From NCBI GenBank assembly GCA_965214475.1, contig OZ243953.1, forward strand, positions 2,480,001 through 2,544,000: a stretch of DNA of 64,000 nucleotides, in the 5' to 3' direction. This DNA is from SIRX01 sp965214475 (GTDB taxonomy: Bacteria; Actinomycetota; Rubrobacteria; Rubrobacterales; Rubrobacteraceae). Shown piece by piece: positions 8,920 through 17,259 of the stretch. The position numbers were made by a program, and so were the translations under genes. The notes below the pieces were generated by a model, which saw nothing but the letters and a program-made list of their open reading frames with translations, was not told where the DNA came from and searched no databases. The first letter of the stretch is position 1. The number at the start of each line of letters is the position of its first letter.

Positions 8920-9120
8920 TTATCCGGCTCCAGGAGAAGCCCTAAGCTCTGCTATGACATCTTCTTCCTCGTTGAACTCAGGCCGGGCCATCGTTCCGAG
9001 CATGTCGAGCAACTCTTCGGGAGCACCATTGCTCTCTGCGGTGTTGACGACCTCTTCTTTGTTTGCCGGATAGTCTACGCCTTCCAAGTATTGGCGAGCC
9101 TCTTCGGGATCTAATGCCAC
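8920..9120 (-). CDS. DUF2795 family small protein
   Basis: 66 residues with the DUF2795 signature: YLEGVDYPANKEEVVNTAESN-like N-terminal half (Tyr-Pro-Ala motif), then a short helix containing LLDMLG and a FNEEEDV end. Start is a GTG after GGAGAGTAACCA. The family is common in actinobacteria and is of unknown function. It sits 77 bases upstream of the dehydrogenase on the same strand and may be cotranscribed with it. Confidence 0.85.
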   Translation of the reverse strand: MALDPEEARQYLEGVDYPANKEEVVNTAESNGAPEELLDMLGTMARPEFNEEEDVIAELRASPGAG

Positions 9121-9185
9121 TGGTTACTCTCCTTTTGCTCTATTCGTAATGTCCTTTCGCTACATATCCGTCGCTGGAGGCAGAC

Positions 9186-9219
9186 AAAAAGGCCGGGGTT
9201 GCGTAAAACCCCGACCTTT
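9186..9219 (-). terminator. Intrinsic terminator, minus strand
   Basis: A 13-bp stem with one mismatch (9188-9200 with 9207-9219) is followed, on the minus strand, by a run of five T. It lies 39 bases after the stop codon of the small conserved gene at 9258-9485 and separates it from the DUF2795-dehydrogenase operon. Confidence 0.85.
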
Positions 9220-9257
9220 GAGATCTCTACCTGTTGCTTTCTACTTCTTACTGTTCT

Positions 9258-9485
9258 TTACTCTTGTTCTTGCTGAACGCGGGGCACGAGCATCTCCTTT
9301 GCCCGCTGGGCAGCCTCCATGTTGTTCTCCAGCACGCCGTTGAAGAACTCCACCAACTCCTGGTCGCCTTCTTGCTCGGCATCCTCGATAAAGCTCTTTA
9401 AAGACTCTATGTTGTCTGAGGACTGGTAGAGCACGCTGATGAGGTTGTAGTTCTTATCCTTGGGCTGACGGGACTGGTCTGTCAT
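9258..9485 (-). CDS. Conserved 75-residue helical protein (copy 1)
   Basis: 75 residues, start ATG after GGAGAGGATC. The core KDKNYNLISVLYQSSDN, then an acidic helix (EDAEQEGDQELVEFF) and a final helix with QRAKEML look like a short helical hairpin. I recall similar small proteins (YNL-SVLY start, GDQEL, AQRAK) from cyanobacteria and actinobacteria, of unknown function. A near-identical second copy lies at 21280-21507 and differs at only a handful of positions. Own ribosome site and own terminator suggest a highly expressed single-gene unit. Confidence 0.8.
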   Translation of the reverse strand: MTDQSRQPKDKNYNLISVLYQSSDNIESLKSFIEDAEQEGDQELVEFFNGVLENNMEAAQRAKEMLVPRVQQEQE

Positions 9486-9719
9486 ATAGATCCTCTCCTT
9501 TTCAAGCCGGGTTTACGGCTGTTCCCTGTTGCTCTGATTCCCGACCTTAGTACCCTTGACGCTGACACTCCAAACGCCGGAAGGGAGTAGGGTTCGTGGT
9601 GCTATTCCGCACAGCCTCGTGCTGTCTCCGCGCAGTCTCAAGTCGAACCTCATCGAGAAGGCGCTCGTTAAACCCAGACGGTACTATGCCCTTAGGAGAC
9701 CTCGACGCTCCTATGTTCG
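9486..9719. other. Gap between small gene and IS110 remnant
   Basis: Presumed promoter region of the 9258-9485 gene and the outer end of the IS110 element. CTGACACTCCAAACG here recurs upstream of the second copy of the small gene (near 21572), so the conserved unit includes its upstream region. Confidence 0.45.
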
Positions 9720-10789
9720 TCAACCCGGCAAAGCGATGACCCTGGCGTCCAGTAGGATCGCGCGGTAAGCCTCGCGGGCGATGTAGCGCTTGAGGCACCG
9801 CATGGCCTCCCTCTTTGACTTACCCTCTGAGATGCGCCTTGCCATGTATTTTCGTGTTCGAGGGTCGCGCCGCAGACGGTTGAGAACCACCACATGCAGC
9901 GCCCGGTTGGCGTCCCGATTGCCACCCGGGTTGAGGCGGTGGCGAATCACCTTCCCAGAGGAGGCGGGCACGGGTGCCGCCCCGCACAGGTGGGCGAAGG
10001 AGGCCTCGCTCTTCAAACGTTCGGGGTTGTCGCCAGCGGCGACGAGCAGGGTAGCGGCCGTGTCTGGACCCACTCCTCAAGCGCCACAAGCTCTGGGGCA
10101 GCCTCGCTAACCAGCCATTCGATCTGGGCGTTGAGCTCTACGATCTCCTCGGAGAGCACGCGGTACCTCCTAGCGACCGAGCGCAGGGCGAACTTGGTAG
10201 CCGCAACGGGATTGACCGGTTTCGCAGCACCCCGGAGGCGCGCGGCCTTCTCCGCCAGCCGCTTGGTTGGGAGCCCCTGCAGGCTCGCCTTCAAGGCCTC
10301 AGGGGCGGTGGACACCAGACCGTGGAGTTGGTTGGCCGCCTGCGTCCTGGCCTTCACTGCCGAGCGTCGGGCCACGCGGAGGGCGCGCAGCGACTCGGCC
10401 GACCCGTCGGCACCCTTCGGTTCGCCCGAGGCGTCACCCGCAAGGATCGCTCGGGCAGCGGCCTCGGCGTCGCCCGCGTCGTGCTTGCCGTGGCGACGGC
10501 GGTGCTGGCGGCTCGTGCGGTTGACCTCCACCACGCGCAGGCCTCTGGCCCTGAAGTAGCGCGAGAGTCCGGCTCCGTAGCTGCCCGTGCCCTCGACCCC
10601 GGCAGCAACGAGGGCGCCAAAGCCCAAGGCCCAGCCTAAAAGCTCCGTGTAGCCGGCCTCCGTATTCGGGACGCCTAGCACGCCCAAGAGCTTGCCGGCC
10701 CCATCCAGGGCCGCACCAACATGGGCCTCCGAGTGCGTGTCTACTCCTAGGTAGACCGGCGCGCCCTGATCCATCGCTATCCTTTGCAT
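9720..10789 (-). pseudogene. IS110 family transposase, frameshifted
   Basis: The N-terminal DEDD (RuvC-like) half is read from 10789 to about 10073 (YLGVDTHSEAHVG, VEGTGSYG, KHDAGDAEAAARA). The C-terminal Transposase_20 half is read in another frame from about 10073 to 9720 (HLCGAAPVPASSGK, NPGGNRDANRALH, CLKRYIAREAYRA). The two halves meet around 10071, where LALE runs into VGPDTAA after loss of one base. Apart from that shift both halves are complete, about 355 residues in all. I call it inactivated by a recent 1-base deletion. Programmed frameshifting is not usual in IS110. Fragments of related elements lie at 56.7 and 60.8 kb. Confidence 0.85.
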
Positions 10790-11114
10790 AGCTTTACTCC
10801 ACCTCCGCTTATTTGGCCGTTGCCCATACTTGCTCCGACGGTCGAGGTGCGGCGGGCAAGACTGTGACGAGCCCTTCGGGAGGGCGTGCTCCTATGAGGC
10901 CACGCACGACCCCGACTTCGGCGCCGCGACGGATCGCCTCTCCGATCGACTGGTCGAGGTCAAGGCACCAAAGGGCCACCAACAACTTGGGTCAGATCAG
11001 CAGACGAACCCGTCGCGGATACCGTAGCCCATTCTCACAGCCAACAACTCTGGGCTCTGTCGTACTCTTGGTGATCCAGTGTATCCTCTCCCGAACCACT
11101 CCGAAGAGCAGTCT

Positions 11115-12767
11115 TTATGCAGCCAACATTCTCGCTCGAAGTAGGTCGAACCCCGCTCGCCCGTAGCCCTGACGCTTCAGTAGCTTGAGCTTGTGGACGA
11201 AGCCTTCCACTGGCCCGTTGGACCATTTCTCCGTGAGCCCCGCTCTCACTGCCGGAAGGTCCTTTCTCAGACCAATGGCGAACCGTCGCATCGCGGGAGC
11301 CCCACATGCCTCTGCCTTTTCTAGCCACTCATCGAGTTTCTCGCCCTCTAAGTTTCTGAGCATTACTGCAAACTCTTGAGTTAGACGGCGCGTGTCGGCT
11401 AGGGCCTCGTCGGCCTCACCAAGCTTCTTCAGGTACTCCTTCTGCTCCTTGTTCAGTTTCTCCTCTCTACGCATGAACAGTGCAGCCACGTTCTTGGAGG
11501 TTGGAGACAGTCCCGCGACAGAACTTTTCCTGGCTCGGGGCACGGAGGACGGTGGTTTCCCGTTGGCCTCGGCGCGCCGGAGTTGGGCCGTGAAGCGAGC
11601 ACAGATCTCCTCGCTGTTTTGGTAGCCTTGTTCTCGTATCTCCCGGTAGAGCTTCTTGCCGTTGTGGCACCCTTCGTTCCAACGTTTTACGAGATACGGG
11701 ACGTAGGGATCTAGCACGCTCTTCTTCCTTTTGTATGCCCTCCGCGGTGGAGGCTCCGTGAGATCCTTGTAGCGGTAGACGGTCCTGGCGCTTATGCCTA
11801 GCTGTTGGCAGATGTGCCTGAGATCGGCGCCGGCGAGGTAGAGGCGGCGGATGTCTTTCCACTGCTGGACCAGCCGCTCATGTCGCTTCCTTGCAGCCTC
11901 CTCAACTTTGCGGTCGTGGTTCCTTGGCCGGTTTGGCATGATGGGCCCAGAGCCGAAAGCTACGTCGCTTTTGTCTTCGGGCTCGGTCCCCGGCATCGCC
12001 GCTTTGCGAAGGACAGGCTGCTTCTGGAGCAGAAGGTTCTCTAGCACGTGCGCGAGGTTGTGCAGGAGGTGCCATCGATCGGTCACCTGCACTGCGCCAG
12101 GTGAACCTTTAGCAAGAGCTTCACGGTAGATGTGGGAGCGGTCGCGGGCAGCGAACTCCACCTCGGGATGCCGCCTCAGCCAGGCAATGAGGCTCTCTTG
12201 GGAGCGCTCGGGCAGCAGGTCCACGACTCGCTTGCGCTCGAGATCCACGAGCACCGTCCCATAGGTGTGGCCGCGCTTGAAGGCGAAGTCGTCCACACCC
12301 AGCACCCTCACGTTCCCGCCGTCCGGCAGCGGGACGCTCTTCGCCCTTCGGAGCAGGGCGTCACGACCGACCACGAGGCCGAGCTCCTCGGCCAACCTGG
12401 CGCCAGCGCGTCCGCCCAACTCGAAGACGATCGCCAAAAGCGCCTCCTCCAAACGGCCGGTCTTTCGTGCGCGGGCAGCGATCTCGGGCAGCCTTTCGCA
12501 GAAGATGCCACGCTCGCAAGAAGCCTCGTCGCAAAAGAAGCGCCTCGCCCGGACTTCGAGCGTCACCGAGATCCCGTGCCAGGGGAGGTCCGAAACCACG
12601 CGGGAGTAGCGGCTGTGCGTCCGAGAGGAGCCGCAACCGCAGAGCGGACAGCGGGAACTCGACGCGCCGGACGACACGGAGACGGCCACGCGCCCGGTCT
12701 CAATGCTCAGGCTTTCGAGTTGCAGGCCCTTTGGTAGCAGGTCGTGGGTTGCGATTACGGTCCTCAT
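11115..12767 (-). CDS. ISL3 family transposase
   Basis: About 550 residues from the ATG at 12767, which follows GGAGGAGCCCCGCC; an open frame extends 12 codons further upstream without a ribosome site. An N-terminal zinc finger (CPLCGCGSSRTH and FFCDEASCERGIF), a central HTH, then the DDE domain (VLGVDDFAFKRG with the first Asp, AARDRSHIY with the second, and the late WSNGPVEGFVHKLKLLKRQGYG block with the Glu). All elements needed for activity appear intact. It transposes the element by cut-and-paste through the terminal repeats described separately. A second ISL3 transposase at 49.9 kb belongs to a different subgroup. Confidence 0.92.
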   Translation of the reverse strand: MRTVIATHDLLPKGLQLESLSIETGRVAVSVSSGASSSRCPLCGCGSSRTHSRYSRVVSDLPWHGISVTLEVRARRFFCDEASCERGIFCERLPEIAARARKTGRLEEALLAIVFELGGRAGARLAEELGLVVGRDALLRRAKSVPLPDGGNVRVLGVDDFAFKRGHTYGTVLVDLERKRVVDLLPERSQESLIAWLRRHPEVEFAARDRSHIYREALAKGSPGAVQVTDRWHLLHNLAHVLENLLLQKQPVLRKAAMPGTEPEDKSDVAFGSGPIMPNRPRNHDRKVEEAARKRHERLVQQWKDIRRLYLAGADLRHICQQLGISARTVYRYKDLTEPPPRRAYKRKKSVLDPYVPYLVKRWNEGCHNGKKLYREIREQGYQNSEEICARFTAQLRRAEANGKPPSSVPRARKSSVAGLSPTSKNVAALFMRREEKLNKEQKEYLKKLGEADEALADTRRLTQEFAVMLRNLEGEKLDEWLEKAEACGAPAMRRFAIGLRKDLPAVRAGLTEKWSNGPVEGFVHKLKLLKRQGYGRAGFDLLRARMLAA

Positions 12768-12888
12768 GGCGGGGCTCCTCCTTACCCGGTTCGACGGACC
12801 CAAGGGTGATGTTTGCTCACCACGAGAGCGATAGGATCCGCCGTTGCGGGCTCAATTTGCTGCCTGGGTCGGGCCTGCCCCTCGCTGC

Positions 12889-13311
12889 TCAGTCCGAATA
12901 CGGCGAGCGGTAGTCGTCTACCCAGGTGATGCCTTCTGGGTCGCAATCCTCCGGTAGGCCGTATCCGACGGCCTCTACCTGTTCCTCGAAGCGGGTGATG
13001 GCGAAGATACTCGCCCACTCCTCTGGTTCCTCGTACCCGAGAGAGGGATCAATATCTATTGTGTCAGAGGTGGGATCGGTATCCCATCCCTTCTCCACCG
13101 CGAACACAGTGAAACCGAAGAGGCAACGGATACGAGATTCCTCCCGGAAGAGTATGTGAATTCGGTGGGGGAACTCTGACTTCTCCAACCTGACATCTTC
13201 CACGATGATCTTGTTTCCGGCGTGTTCGAGCCCGGGGTCGCTATCGACCAACTCACCCCGAATTGTGGCCAAGACGCGCCGCTCGTACGTTTCCCTCTCG
13301 ATGCTGATCAC
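12889..13311 (-). CDS. Hypothetical passenger protein inside the ISL3 element
   Basis: 140 residues from a GTG at 13311. The protein is acidic and appears to be a single alpha/beta domain with no membrane segment. Notable parts are RRVLATIRGELVD at the N terminus, VFAVEKGWDTDPTSDTIDID in the middle and GYGLPEDCDPEG near the end. I do not recognise the family. It lies between the transposase gene (122 bases upstream in coordinate terms) and the right terminal repeat, so it travels with the element. Passenger genes are known in some ISL3 elements, but this one does not look like the usual regulators or methyltransferases. Confidence 0.6.
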   Translation of the reverse strand: MISIERETYERRVLATIRGELVDSDPGLEHAGNKIIVEDVRLEKSEFPHRIHILFREESRIRCLFGFTVFAVEKGWDTDPTSDTIDIDPSLGYEEPEEWASIFAITRFEEQVEAVGYGLPEDCDPEGITWVDDYRSPYSD

Positions 13312-13428
13312 GAGCCCATTCTCTCACTAAAGCGGTGGCAGCGCGTTGCCATCCCGTGCCGCGATCGGTCCCGTGTCCGGGGGCTCGGTTCGTTTCGGGC
13401 TGCTTTCACCAGGAAGCCGACAGAGCCC

Positions 13429-13712
13429 AACTCTGCAACGTATAGGCGGAGCCAGACTTGGCAGAGATTAATATGGAAATTTCACGCCACAACTTAGTCC
13501 GGGAATATGCAGAAAATATGAATAACTATACGGTCGGAGTTACGAGCCAGCACAAGTTCAAGTAACCAGAGTGTCTAGTTTCGCAAGTTTCTGTTCGTAG
13601 ACCAAATCTCGACAGCTTCCGAAAACATCGTCACAATCTTACAGCGCGTCAAAACCCCATTTCCATGCAGGATAGTGGATTACCGCAAACTGACGTTCTC
13701 GGAAACCGGGAG
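13429..13712. repeat. Intergenic repeat, copy 1
   Basis: AT-richer than its neighbours. Shares GCAACGTATAGGCGGAGCC and a following TTGGCAGA with 55175-55205 (and in inverted, diverged form with 56360-56400). Shares GAATAACTATA with 55258. Shares CCCCATTTCCATGCAGGAT and an ATTACCGC with 16734-16765. No coding capacity. It abuts the right end of the ISL3 element. Confidence 0.6.
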
Positions 13713-13715
13713 ACA

Positions 13716-13753
13716 AAAGAAGAACCGGGGCCCCGGACCTGAAGGGCCCCGGT
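13716..13753 (-). terminator. Probable terminator of the HU gene
   Basis: ACCGGGGCCC (13724-13733) pairs with GGGCCCCGGT (13744-13753). On the minus strand the stem is followed by TTCTTCTTTTG, a weak T-run. It starts about 34 bases after the HU stop codon. Confidence 0.65.
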
Positions 13754-13786
13754 CCGAGAGCCTACCCGATGCTGGGTAGGTAACTC

Positions 13787-14056
13787 TTAGATGGCCTCCT
13801 TGAAGGCATTGCCCGCGCTGAACGAGGGGACCTTTGAGGCCGGAATCTTCATCTTCTCGCCTGTCTGGGGGTTCCTTCCATCTCTAGCCTTACGTTCCTT
13901 GACGGAGAACTTGCCGAAACCCGTTATTTGCACCTCGTCGCCGTCTTTTAGCGTCTCGGTTACCACCTGCTCGAAGGCCTCGAAGTACCTCTGGGCTTCG
14001 CTCGTGGATACCTCAGCCTCCTGGGCGACCTTCTCGATAAACTCTGTCTTGTTCAC
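13787..14056 (-). CDS. HU-family DNA-binding protein
   Basis: 89 residues, the normal HU length. The GTG start at 14056 is chosen because AAAAGGAGCCC stands just upstream and the protein then begins MNKTEFIEKVAQEA as HU proteins do. The N-terminal helices are followed by the beta-saddle and DNA-binding arm: GDEVQITGFGKFSV, then RKARDGRNPQTGEKMKIPA-type residues with the intercalating RNP turn, and FSAGNAFKEAI at the end. HU bends and wraps DNA and often assists recombination. Here it sits on a mobile region and could serve the local recombinases, but that is inference. It has its own terminator. Confidence 0.95.
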   Translation of the reverse strand: MNKTEFIEKVAQEAEVSTSEAQRYFEAFEQVVTETLKDGDEVQITGFGKFSVKERKARDGRNPQTGEKMKIPASKVPSFSAGNAFKEAI

Positions 14057-14466
14057 TACTGGGCTCCTTTTCTTCCGCCATCTCAGCTTTACGGTCAGGT
14101 CCGTAGAGGTTGGCTGTACCTGGAGGTTACTTCTACATGTTATACGGTAGAGGACGCTGCTTCCCACCCCCGCCTTGCCGACGGGTTCGGTGAAGTGCAG
14201 TCTATAGGGTGTGCCACGGGGGCAGCCACCACATATGCAATAAGTGGTTCAGAACGATTCGGGAAGACTCCGGAGGGCACGTGAGCCCGGCGAGGTCTCG
14301 TTATGCCCAGGGCTCCGAGGAGGGCTCACTGACCCAAGCTACCACTCCTCGAAAACTAAGGTCAGACCCTTTGACGTGTGTGACGTCAGCTTTCTATTGC
14401 TGCCTATCGGGCCTATCGGCTTTGAGTAGCCATCGGAAAGATCAGGCTCCTTCTTTGTCTTTCTTG
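14057..14466. other. 410-base gap with a large hairpin
   Basis: Holds the HU promoter region and a hairpin in which GTGAGCCC (14281-14288) pairs with GGGCTCAC (14332-14339). The enclosed 43 bases can form further pairs. I could not match it to a known riboswitch or small RNA. No gene supported. Confidence 0.4.
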
Positions 14467-15048
14467 CTATTCTCCCCCGAACCCGTTGTCGGGGATCTTC
14501 CTTTCTATAGTGTCCACGAGGTCTGTCATGCCACTGTAGTCTACCGTTCGGATGCCCTCATACAGCCTGGGGTTTATGTCCCAGTTGTGTTCGAGAGAGT
14601 TGAGGTTGAGGTCTTTATAGTGCACCGTGACCGTAATGTCGGAGGCGATCTTCCCTTCTTTGATCAATGGCAGGAGGTTGTCCAAAGTGTCCCAGTAACA
14701 GCCGATCTTGGCTCCCGGCGCCAGAGAGAGCAACCCCTCGTTGAAGAACGGCAAGTCGCTAAGCACCAACCCGTCCGAGCTTTCGACAGGGGCGGAGAAC
14801 TCGAAAGAGATGTCTTTTGCCGGACCCTGCCCGACGTTCTGAACGATGAGGCTTATATTTGGCAGGTTGGCGTAGTCTTCGGAGACCGTGATCAGTGGCC
14901 TGCCACCCCCGGCGGCGTGCTCGGCGCGCATCTCTTGGACCGTGGCCCAGGTCGCCCGGACCGTAAAATAATACCCGAGCCCGATTACCGCGATAAAAAC
15001 CGTTTGCAGGATGGGGTTGGCTACTTGCGAGATGGTCACTAGGTCCAT
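14467..15048 (-). CDS. Hypothetical protein with one N-terminal membrane helix
   Basis: 193 residues, ATG start preceded by GGGAG. A single transmembrane helix at about residues 10-30 (NPILQTVFIAVIGLGYYF) is followed by a soluble domain of about 160 residues with beta-rich spacing (ITVSEDYANLPNISLIVQNVG, PAKDISFEF). The phrase LIVQNVGQGPAKDI is what one sees in many bacterial single-span proteins with an immunoglobulin-like or C2-like domain exposed on one side of the membrane. No enzyme motif is visible. Function unknown. It is followed on the same strand, after 55 bases upstream in coordinate terms, by the DUF1440-like gene. Confidence 0.75.
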   Translation of the reverse strand: MDLVTISQVANPILQTVFIAVIGLGYYFTVRATWATVQEMRAEHAAGGGRPLITVSEDYANLPNISLIVQNVGQGPAKDISFEFSAPVESSDGLVLSDLPFFNEGLLSLAPGAKIGCYWDTLDNLLPLIKEGKIASDITVTVHYKDLNLNSLEHNWDINPRLYEGIRTVDYSGMTDLVDTIERKIPDNGFGGE

Positions 15049-15102
15049 GAGGTTACTCCCTGGGTGTCTTGGGTGTGAAGGTACGATCTTTGCATTACTT
15101 TT

Positions 15103-15566
15103 TCATTTTTTACGGGTAAGCGCCCAATAGATAAGCCCCCACGCGGCCCCGAACACAGCATGATCCAGGATCGGCAGCAGAACCTTTGGCGTGCTCTGGG
15201 TCCAGGGTGCCCGGTGTACGCCGGCAAGCGGCAGCCAGCTCGCCCACCCGGCGCCCCAGACGAGCACCCCGAGTGCCGAGCCAACGGCAGTCTCTTCCGC
15301 TGGTTCACCCGTCTGCCGGCGCACGAGTCCTAAGATTGTCCCGGTGCCTATGCCGTAGGCGCAGTGGGCAGCCGCGGTCAAGGCGCGATGAGACCCTGGT
15401 GAGAGGTTCTCGACGAGGCCCAGCTCCTCGATGCGATCTATAACCTGTGCCGGAGCGGTGTCGAAGACTAGGCCGAACCTGCTCAAGACTTCGCGAAACC
15501 CCGATAAGACAACAGTTCCCCCGCTCCGCCGAGCGCCCCCGCCAAAACTCTATCCTTCACGTCCAT
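15103..15566 (-). pseudogene. DUF1440/YagU-like membrane protein, frameshifted
   Basis: From 15486 down to 15103 the frame encodes a protein like the one at 18107-18577: shared AHxxYGxGT, LGVLxWGAGWA and VLLPxxDHAxxGAxWGL blocks. The matching N terminus (KDRVLAGALGGAG) is encoded upstream, from the ATG at 15566 or GTG at 15560, in a different frame. The two frames meet in a run of five G near 15523; one more G would restore a single gene of about 154 residues, the length of the paralogue. A sequencing error in the G-run is possible. A TTG at 15486 could start a shortened protein. Confidence 0.65.
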
Positions 15567-15608
15567 GTACGTCTATGTAACGTCTTTCTTGCTAGGCTCG
15601 CTAAATCT

Positions 15609-15854
15609 TCAGACACTTATTCCAGAGCCTCCGCCCGAGAACAAAAAGAGAATGAGGTTGACGAGGATGGTCAGGACCACACTGAGCGCGATGCTAACCA
15701 CTATCCAGAACAGGCATCCTCTGCCCGAGCATCCCCTACCTCCTCCGCCGAACACGATGATGCCCGACTCACCGGAACTGTCTTCTCCACCGCTGCTACC
15801 AACCTCCTGCCTGTTATTCCCATCACCCCCATTACGCTGGCCCGTATTGCTCAT
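15609..15854 (-). CDS. Small Gly-rich membrane protein
   Basis: 81 residues. A hydrophilic Gly/Ser/Asn-rich N-terminal half, a Cys pair in GRGCSGRGCLFW, then one strong transmembrane helix (IVVSIALSVVLTILVNLILFLF) and a short Gly-rich tail. Start ATG with AAAGG a few bases upstream. No family recognised; likely membrane anchored with the N terminus facing one side. It is one of several short membrane proteins on the minus strand here. Confidence 0.55.
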   Translation of the reverse strand: MSNTGQRNGGDGNNRQEVGSSGGEDSSGESGIIVFGGGGRGCSGRGCLFWIVVSIALSVVLTILVNLILFLFSGGGSGISV

Positions 15855-15985
15855 AGAACCTTTCTCACGCTGCTACTCGTGAATCTGTGGTCGTATACTA
15901 GAGACTCTGCGGTCAAGACAAGGGAGACAAAGATCTTCGGTCTTCAATGACCCTGTAGTTGGAGCTTTCTCAAGTTGGAGCTTTC

Positions 15986-16129
15986 TCAGTCTCTGTGCTT
16001 CTGATCGTCCGCCGGTGACCTTTGCTTTCTCTTGCCTCCCGGCGCGAGCACCCATCCAGTGTATGAGGCGCCCAGCACGGCCACAAGAAAGACCAAGGCT
16101 CCCGCTGCTTGCCACACCTCTGCACTCAT
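15986..16129 (-). CDS. Small single-span membrane protein
   Basis: 47 residues from the ATG at 16129, which follows AAGGACGGTACT. It begins MSAEVWQAAGALVFLVAVLGA, which forms one membrane helix, and ends with a basic, hydrophilic tail (GGKRKQRSP). A longer frame starts 16 codons upstream but without a better ribosome site. Function unknown. Confidence 0.5.
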   Translation of the reverse strand: MSAEVWQAAGALVFLVAVLGASYTGWVLAPGGKRKQRSPADDQKHRD

Positions 16130-16177
16130 AGTACCGTCCTTTCTTAAATGCTCGATCCTCGCCACCGCTGATTTCAT

Positions 16178-16859
16178 ACCCCGCAGCGAAGCCCAAAGTA
16201 AGCTTGGACGCTGCTCCTTCCAGCCCCATCAAACAGTCCGCATTGGTTAGTCACCTAAAGGATGTTCCGATACCCTGGGGTGGGGAAAGGGAGAAAAGGA
16301 GGAGGGGCACCGGAACATATGTACGTATATACACTGAGCAGAGACACTCTAAACGCCGGTTAGGCCGCCCGAAAGGTTGGCGGGAGGAGGCCGTCCGCTC
16401 TTCGTAGTGACCGTGGTTTCCGCCGTGTGCGATAGCCGTGTGCAAAAGGACCGGGACCGGACCTCGAGTATCATCTGGACAAGATTGTCCGCCAGAAGGG
16501 TCGTTTAACTGCCTGTAGGGCGTAAGCGGAGAGAGGATCGGTGGAAACCTGAGAAATTCCACCACCCTCCACAGCTCCGAAATATACTGCCAGGGCGAAT
16601 GACTATACGGCCTGAGCTACAAGTCGACACAAGGCCAAGAAACAAAAGTGTCTATCTCTACACTCTCAGCGGTTCGGGCGAGCCCCGAAGAGGCTTCCGG
16701 GAACCCCATCACCCTTCTCGACTGCTCCAAATACCCCATTTCCATGCAGGATTCTGAATTACCGCCAATATCCATTCTCGGAATCCCACATACGAGAGGG
16801 TGGAAAAGTGTTTCGGTGGGTAAGATGCTTCTGGAGAAAATTCTATGTAAGGAGGAATT
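16178..16859. repeat. Non-coding stretch holding intergenic repeat copy 2
   Basis: No gene supported over about 680 bases. From about 16593 to 16790 it resembles 13520-13710: AATGACTATACGG, CCCCATTTCCATGCAGGAT (16734-16752), a following ATTACCGC and a TTCTCGGAA. The left part (16178-16560) shows no repeat I could recognise. Confidence 0.5.
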
Positions 16860-17105
16860 GTGGCAGGAGACATTGCTACTGGTCCTAACTCTCTGGTCGG
16901 TGAGTCGGTTGTTGTAGAGCTTGTCCGCCCCGGTAGGGCGCCTAGTAAGGAGATCGGCAACACAGGACCATTCCCGCTGGAGGGAGCGTCTCTTACTGGA
17001 AGGCTCGACAACGTGGGCGAATACGGCATCGTCGCTACGCTGGAGGACATGGGACAGAGGTTCTATCCCTGGAGTTCTGTGCTGTCCCTCTCCCGTCCCG
17101 AATGA
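16860..17105 (+). CDS. Small protein with Sm/SH3-like barrel pattern
   Basis: 81 residues, GTG start with an excellent AAGGAGGAATT site. The order VVVELVRPG, LTGRLDNVGEYGIVATLED, QRFYPWSSVLSL is a chain of five short beta strands with the Asn-Val-Gly-Glu-Tyr-Gly turn seen in Sm-like and Hfq-like or SH3-like barrels. An RNA-binding or assembly role is therefore possible, but I cannot name a family. The region around it is full of repeats and short genes. The stop is followed by a weak hairpin without a T-run. Confidence 0.7.
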   Translation: MAGDIATGPNSLVGESVVVELVRPGRAPSKEIGNTGPFPLEGASLTGRLDNVGEYGIVATLEDMGQRFYPWSSVLSLSRPE

Positions 17106-17117
17106 TCTAGCTGGCCT

Positions 17118-17160
17118 CTATTCACCCACCTTCCGAGAGGGCTCATTCGCGGAAACCAAG
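17118..17160. repeat. Short intergenic repeat (copy a)
   Basis: TATTCACCCACCTTCCGAGAG followed by GGAAACCAAG; a second copy at 18010-18048 has TATTCACCCACCGTCCGAGAG and GGAAACCAAG. In the second copy CCGAGAG and CTCTCGG form a perfect hairpin. Confidence 0.55.
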
Positions 17161-17259
17161 GAGCTATGAAGCATAAGAGAACCTATAAGAAAGCCGGGCC
17201 CGTAGCCTAGAGCTAGAGACCCGACTCTTAATCATTATTAGTGCTGAAGAAGACGTTCC

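Larger units (their letters stand above)
11052..13428 (-). mobile_element. ISL3-family element with passenger gene
   Basis: Terminal inverted repeats of 23 bp: left end at 11052-11074 starting GGGCTCTGTCGTACTC, right end at 13406-13428 ending AGCCGACAGAGCCC; they match at 19 of 23 positions. Both ends are flanked by AACTCT (11046-11051 and 13429-13434), a possible target duplication, although ISL3 elements usually make 8-bp duplications. The 2377-bp element holds the transposase and one extra gene. The same end sequence defines two MITEs at 55.0 and 56.4 kb. Confidence 0.75.
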
